Shown in pieces: positions 1 through 64,000 of a DNA stretch of 64,000 nucleotides. The notes below the pieces were generated by a model that was not told the origin of the DNA, searched no databases, and saw nothing but the letters and a program-made list of their open reading frames with translations. Both the position numbers and the translations under genes were made by a program. The first letter of the stretch is position 1. Every line of letters starts with the position of its first letter. This DNA is from Megaustenia siamemsis (taxonomy: Eukaryota; Mollusca; Gastropoda; Stylommatophora; Ariophantidae): assembly GCA_032433765.1 (NCBI GenBank), contig JAVIAB010000092.1, forward strand, positions 34,200,034 through 34,264,033, read 5' to 3'.

Positions 1-23
1 ATATATATATATATATATATATA
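1..23. repeat. (AT)n microsatellite
   Basis: Pure alternating AT at the left edge of the window; it probably continues to the left. Confidence 0.95.
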
Positions 24-189
24 ATACTATAACATAATTTACGTAAAACTCTGAGTATAGACATAGTAATAGACAAAGTTCACACAATATCATTTCAGTT
101 AAAAGCATGGACTTGAGATTTTAGTCACTAAAAAGAGAAAGAATGTTTTTTTTTTTTTTAAATCGTGGCTATATTTTATATTCTGTTAC

Positions 190-790
190 AATTCAATTGC
201 TACATACCTCAAGGAATTGAAGTCAGTATTGTGCAAAATGAGAGCGATGACCTTCGTATCGACCATGACTGGATTCTGCCTCCTGTACTTCCTATCGAGT
301 GTGACAATACACAGCAATGTGCCCCTGAAAGACGATGACACAAGTATCCACTCCACGCCAGTTTTAATATTGATAAGCCCATATACCTGTTTGATAACAT
401 CTTCTGTGCTGCCCACTCTTGATGATTTGCCTTTTCTTAGGTTGTCACCTTTCCCTCTGTTGCTCTTGGATGCTCTTTTTCTACACTTATCTTAAGGTAT
501 GCTCGAGCCCTTCAGATCTTGATCTTGTCATTCATAGCTGAAAAATGTAGAAGGCATCTCATTGCTACATAGGTAGTGTCTCTTGTACACCCCAAGATAA
601 TGTGCGTCGCTTCATTTTCTACTTTCTCTAGCCTGTTAATCTGTTTTGTACTGACAGTGAGGATTTCTCAGGCATAATCATTTGGTACGAGGTCCAGTCC
701 CTGGAACAGAAATGTAAGTAGCCTCTGCTCAATGTTGGCAGCGGCCACGACCTTCATGGAGGCTAATCCTTTGCGGGATTTTGTAATGTA
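190..790 (-). mobile_element. I-like non-LTR retrotransposon fragment (RT to RNase H linker)
   Basis: Minus-strand translation gives STEDVIKQVYGLINIKTG and TLDRKYRRQNPVMVDTKVIAL. These match, residue by residue, the linker between RT and RNase H in the better copy at 37.3-40.7 kb (AEDVIKQVCGLINISVGEEW). Homology starts near 790 (cgggattttgt) and fades near 215. Both ends are cut and frames are broken. It is an old fossil in the intron or region before exon a. Confidence 0.8.
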
Positions 791-1115
791 AAAGTTAGTT
801 AATTTTCATATACTTTGAATACGTACTACAGAAAAATAAGATTGGTTATATATAAATATATATTTCGCTATGTGTATAAATGATTTCTTTTAATATAAGC
901 AAAGATCATTGGTTCTATCATTTAAGTGCTTTCATTCCTTATTTAGCAATGTTTACATATTTTGTGTTGTTGCATTATTCACTTTAACTTTGTTTTTTTT
1001 TTCAAATTTTGTGTCGTGTGCGCTATATAATAGTCACTTGATGTACCTATAGTTGATTATATGTTATTGATCTTTGTATGTTCTCACGAATAACGTTCTT
1101 TTTCACACAAAACAG

Positions 1116-62895
<61,780 letters not shown>

Positions 62896-62990
62896 GTGAG
62901 TTCTTTGAATCTAACGGGATGATAGGCAGAGAGAAAGAGAGAAGAAGTTAGTTGAGGTATAAGATAGAAATAAAAGAAATACGCAAAGAG

Positions 62991-62993
<3 letters not shown>

Positions 62994-63040
<47 letters not shown>
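62994..63040. repeat. (TA)n microsatellite
   Basis: Pure alternation about 100 bp after exon n. Confidence 0.95.
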
Positions 63041-63041
<1 letters not shown>

Positions 63042-63379
63042 TATATGTACGTATGTGTATGTTTGTATGTGTGTGTATATATGATAAATGAGTAAAGAAT
63101 ATTGTTGTTTGTTCTTGTTGTTTGATGAGTTTTGGCAACTACTTGGCGAGGCACGATGGGTTCAACTTCAGACTAATTCTTTTGGGTTATATATTAGAAC
63201 GCAACAGCCATCCGAAAATGGAAATTCACGTTTTTATTAATATAATTAATGGATACATTGATTGTGTCTACACCTTAACAAGGCACAATCCGTGTAGCCT
63301 CATACTAAGTCGTTTAGGTTATATTAGGTCGCAAACGACAATGGCTCTCCCAAAATGAAAGTGCAATTCACTTTTATTA

Positions 63380-63680
63380 AGGAGAATTGAAAAAAAAAAT
63401 AGAAAAACTGGTATGGATAGAGTTTTACAATATTTGACAAAATTGAACGACGTTTCGGCTCAATGGGCCTTCAGCAGGAACAAACAAACAACACACACAT
63501 ATATATGTAAGTAAATAAAACTAATCCTACATAGCTAACTAGTAATGAAACATCCAAAACTAAATAAAAGAAGCTGGTTTTAGAAAAGAAAAATGTCTTC
63601 CTTGTGTAGTGGACCGTGGCCGGAATGAAAAAGAGAGATTCGCGGTTGTGCGCTAGTAATTGCCCTGTTGGTCGGATATA
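63380..63680 (-). repeat. Dispersed repeat Y, copy 3
   Basis: Closest partner of 23.26-23.65 kb. The minus strand holds cctgctgaaggcccattgag followed by ccgaaacgtcgttc. The conserved end motif again suggests a Penelope-like terminal region. Confidence 0.75.
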
Positions 63681-63732
63681 TATATATATATACAAACAAA
63701 CATGCACGTATATATATATATATATATATATT
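63675..63732. repeat. (TA)n microsatellite, two runs
   Basis: Two TA runs flank a caaacaaacatgcacg spacer. Confidence 0.93.
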
Positions 63733-63744
63733 GCTGTCATGACA

Positions 63745-64000
63745 TAGAAAACAGCCAGCAACAGAATTGATACGAGGAACGAGTTGATAAAAGATTGTGG
63801 AAGGACATGATCACCAAACATTATGCACAATACACCAATTACCCTTTTTTGGAAACCCTTTAGGAAAAAGACAAAGAGGAAGACCGCAATATTCTTGGAG
63901 AAGACAGAAGGAAGCAAAGATGCAGATGAAGGGGATAACATGGAATGATCTGAAAAGAATATCAAGAATCAGAATCGCTTGGAACATGTTTATTGAAGAC
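63745..64000 (+). mobile_element. Chimeric LINE tails: family B then family D
   Basis: 63.75-63.82 kb matches the family B tail (agaattgatacgaggaac, aagattgtggaaggacatga); from 63.83 kb it matches the family D tail (cttttttggaaacccttta, aaagacaaagaggaagaccg, gaagacagaaggaagca, aacatggaatgatctgaaaa). It runs off the window. Confidence 0.78.

Overview
The window is animal nuclear DNA. It is AT-rich, full of microsatellites, LINE, Penelope-like, SINE and Tc1/mariner-type debris, and its only clear host gene is cut into small exons by long introns. A heterobranch (pulmonate-type) gastropod snail is the best guess. The reasons are an I-clade retrotransposon with an RNase H domain that resembles the Nimbus elements of planorbid snails, an EGF-plus-fucolectin-like pseudogene of a kind I associate with such snails, and several LINE 3' tail families common in mollusc genomes. 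The assignment is inference; no species can be named from sequence alone.

Host gene. A plus-strand gene runs through the whole window and beyond both ends. I can place 14 exons by eye: 1116-1224, 5818-5967, 15438-15612, 21117-21342, 25876-26068, 28687-28775, 33552-33607, 36016-36171, 41571-41771, 48742-48947, 51693-51823, 57086-57195, 61499-61648 and 62796-62895. Each has AG before it and GT after it, and the reading phase carries correctly across all 13 junctions. The joined protein reads end of VWD, C8, TIL, second TIL/VWC-like linker, complete VWD, C8, TIL. That is the repeating module of gel-forming mucins, von Willebrand factor, zonadhesin, otogelin, SCO-spondin and IgGFc-binding protein, so this is a large secreted, disulfide-rich extracellular protein.

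Introns. Almost everything else is intronic. 0-5.8 kb: I-like fragment, LINE tails, Penelope-like (PLE) 3' pieces. 6-15.4 kb: LINE tails, a minus-strand RTE/CR1-like LINE split by a nested I-like element, SINE copies and a dispersed repeat near 15 kb. 15.7-17.8 kb: first Tc1/mariner-type transposon (broken). 17.9-20.8 kb: LINE tail and a decayed Penelope-like element with RT and GIY-YIG remnants. 21.8-27.6 kb: I-like 3' fragment, two copies of a PLE-like dispersed repeat and an AT/AC tandem array. 29-35.9 kb: SINEs and LINEs. 37.3-40.7 kb: nearly complete I-like retrotransposon. 42.7-47.2 kb: LINE remnants, one interrupted by the second Tc1/mariner-type element, whose 425-codon frame is open but has lost a catalytic Asp. 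48.1-48.3 kb: 61-bp triplication. 53.2-53.8 kb: second copy of the 15-kb dispersed repeat. 54.3-56.6 kb: a 38-bp satellite of about 61 units. 57.5-59.2 kb: intronless frameshifted EGF/fucolectin-like pseudogene followed by a TG-rich tandem array. 61.8-64 kb: LINE tails and another PLE-like repeat.

The mobile elements appear dead in cis. The transposases and reverse transcriptases carry stops, frameshifts, deletions or catalytic substitutions. The interest lies in the long phase-consistent VWD gene, the unusual D-to-E spacing of the transposase, the nested and internally deleted retroelements, and the satellite with visible higher-order structure.
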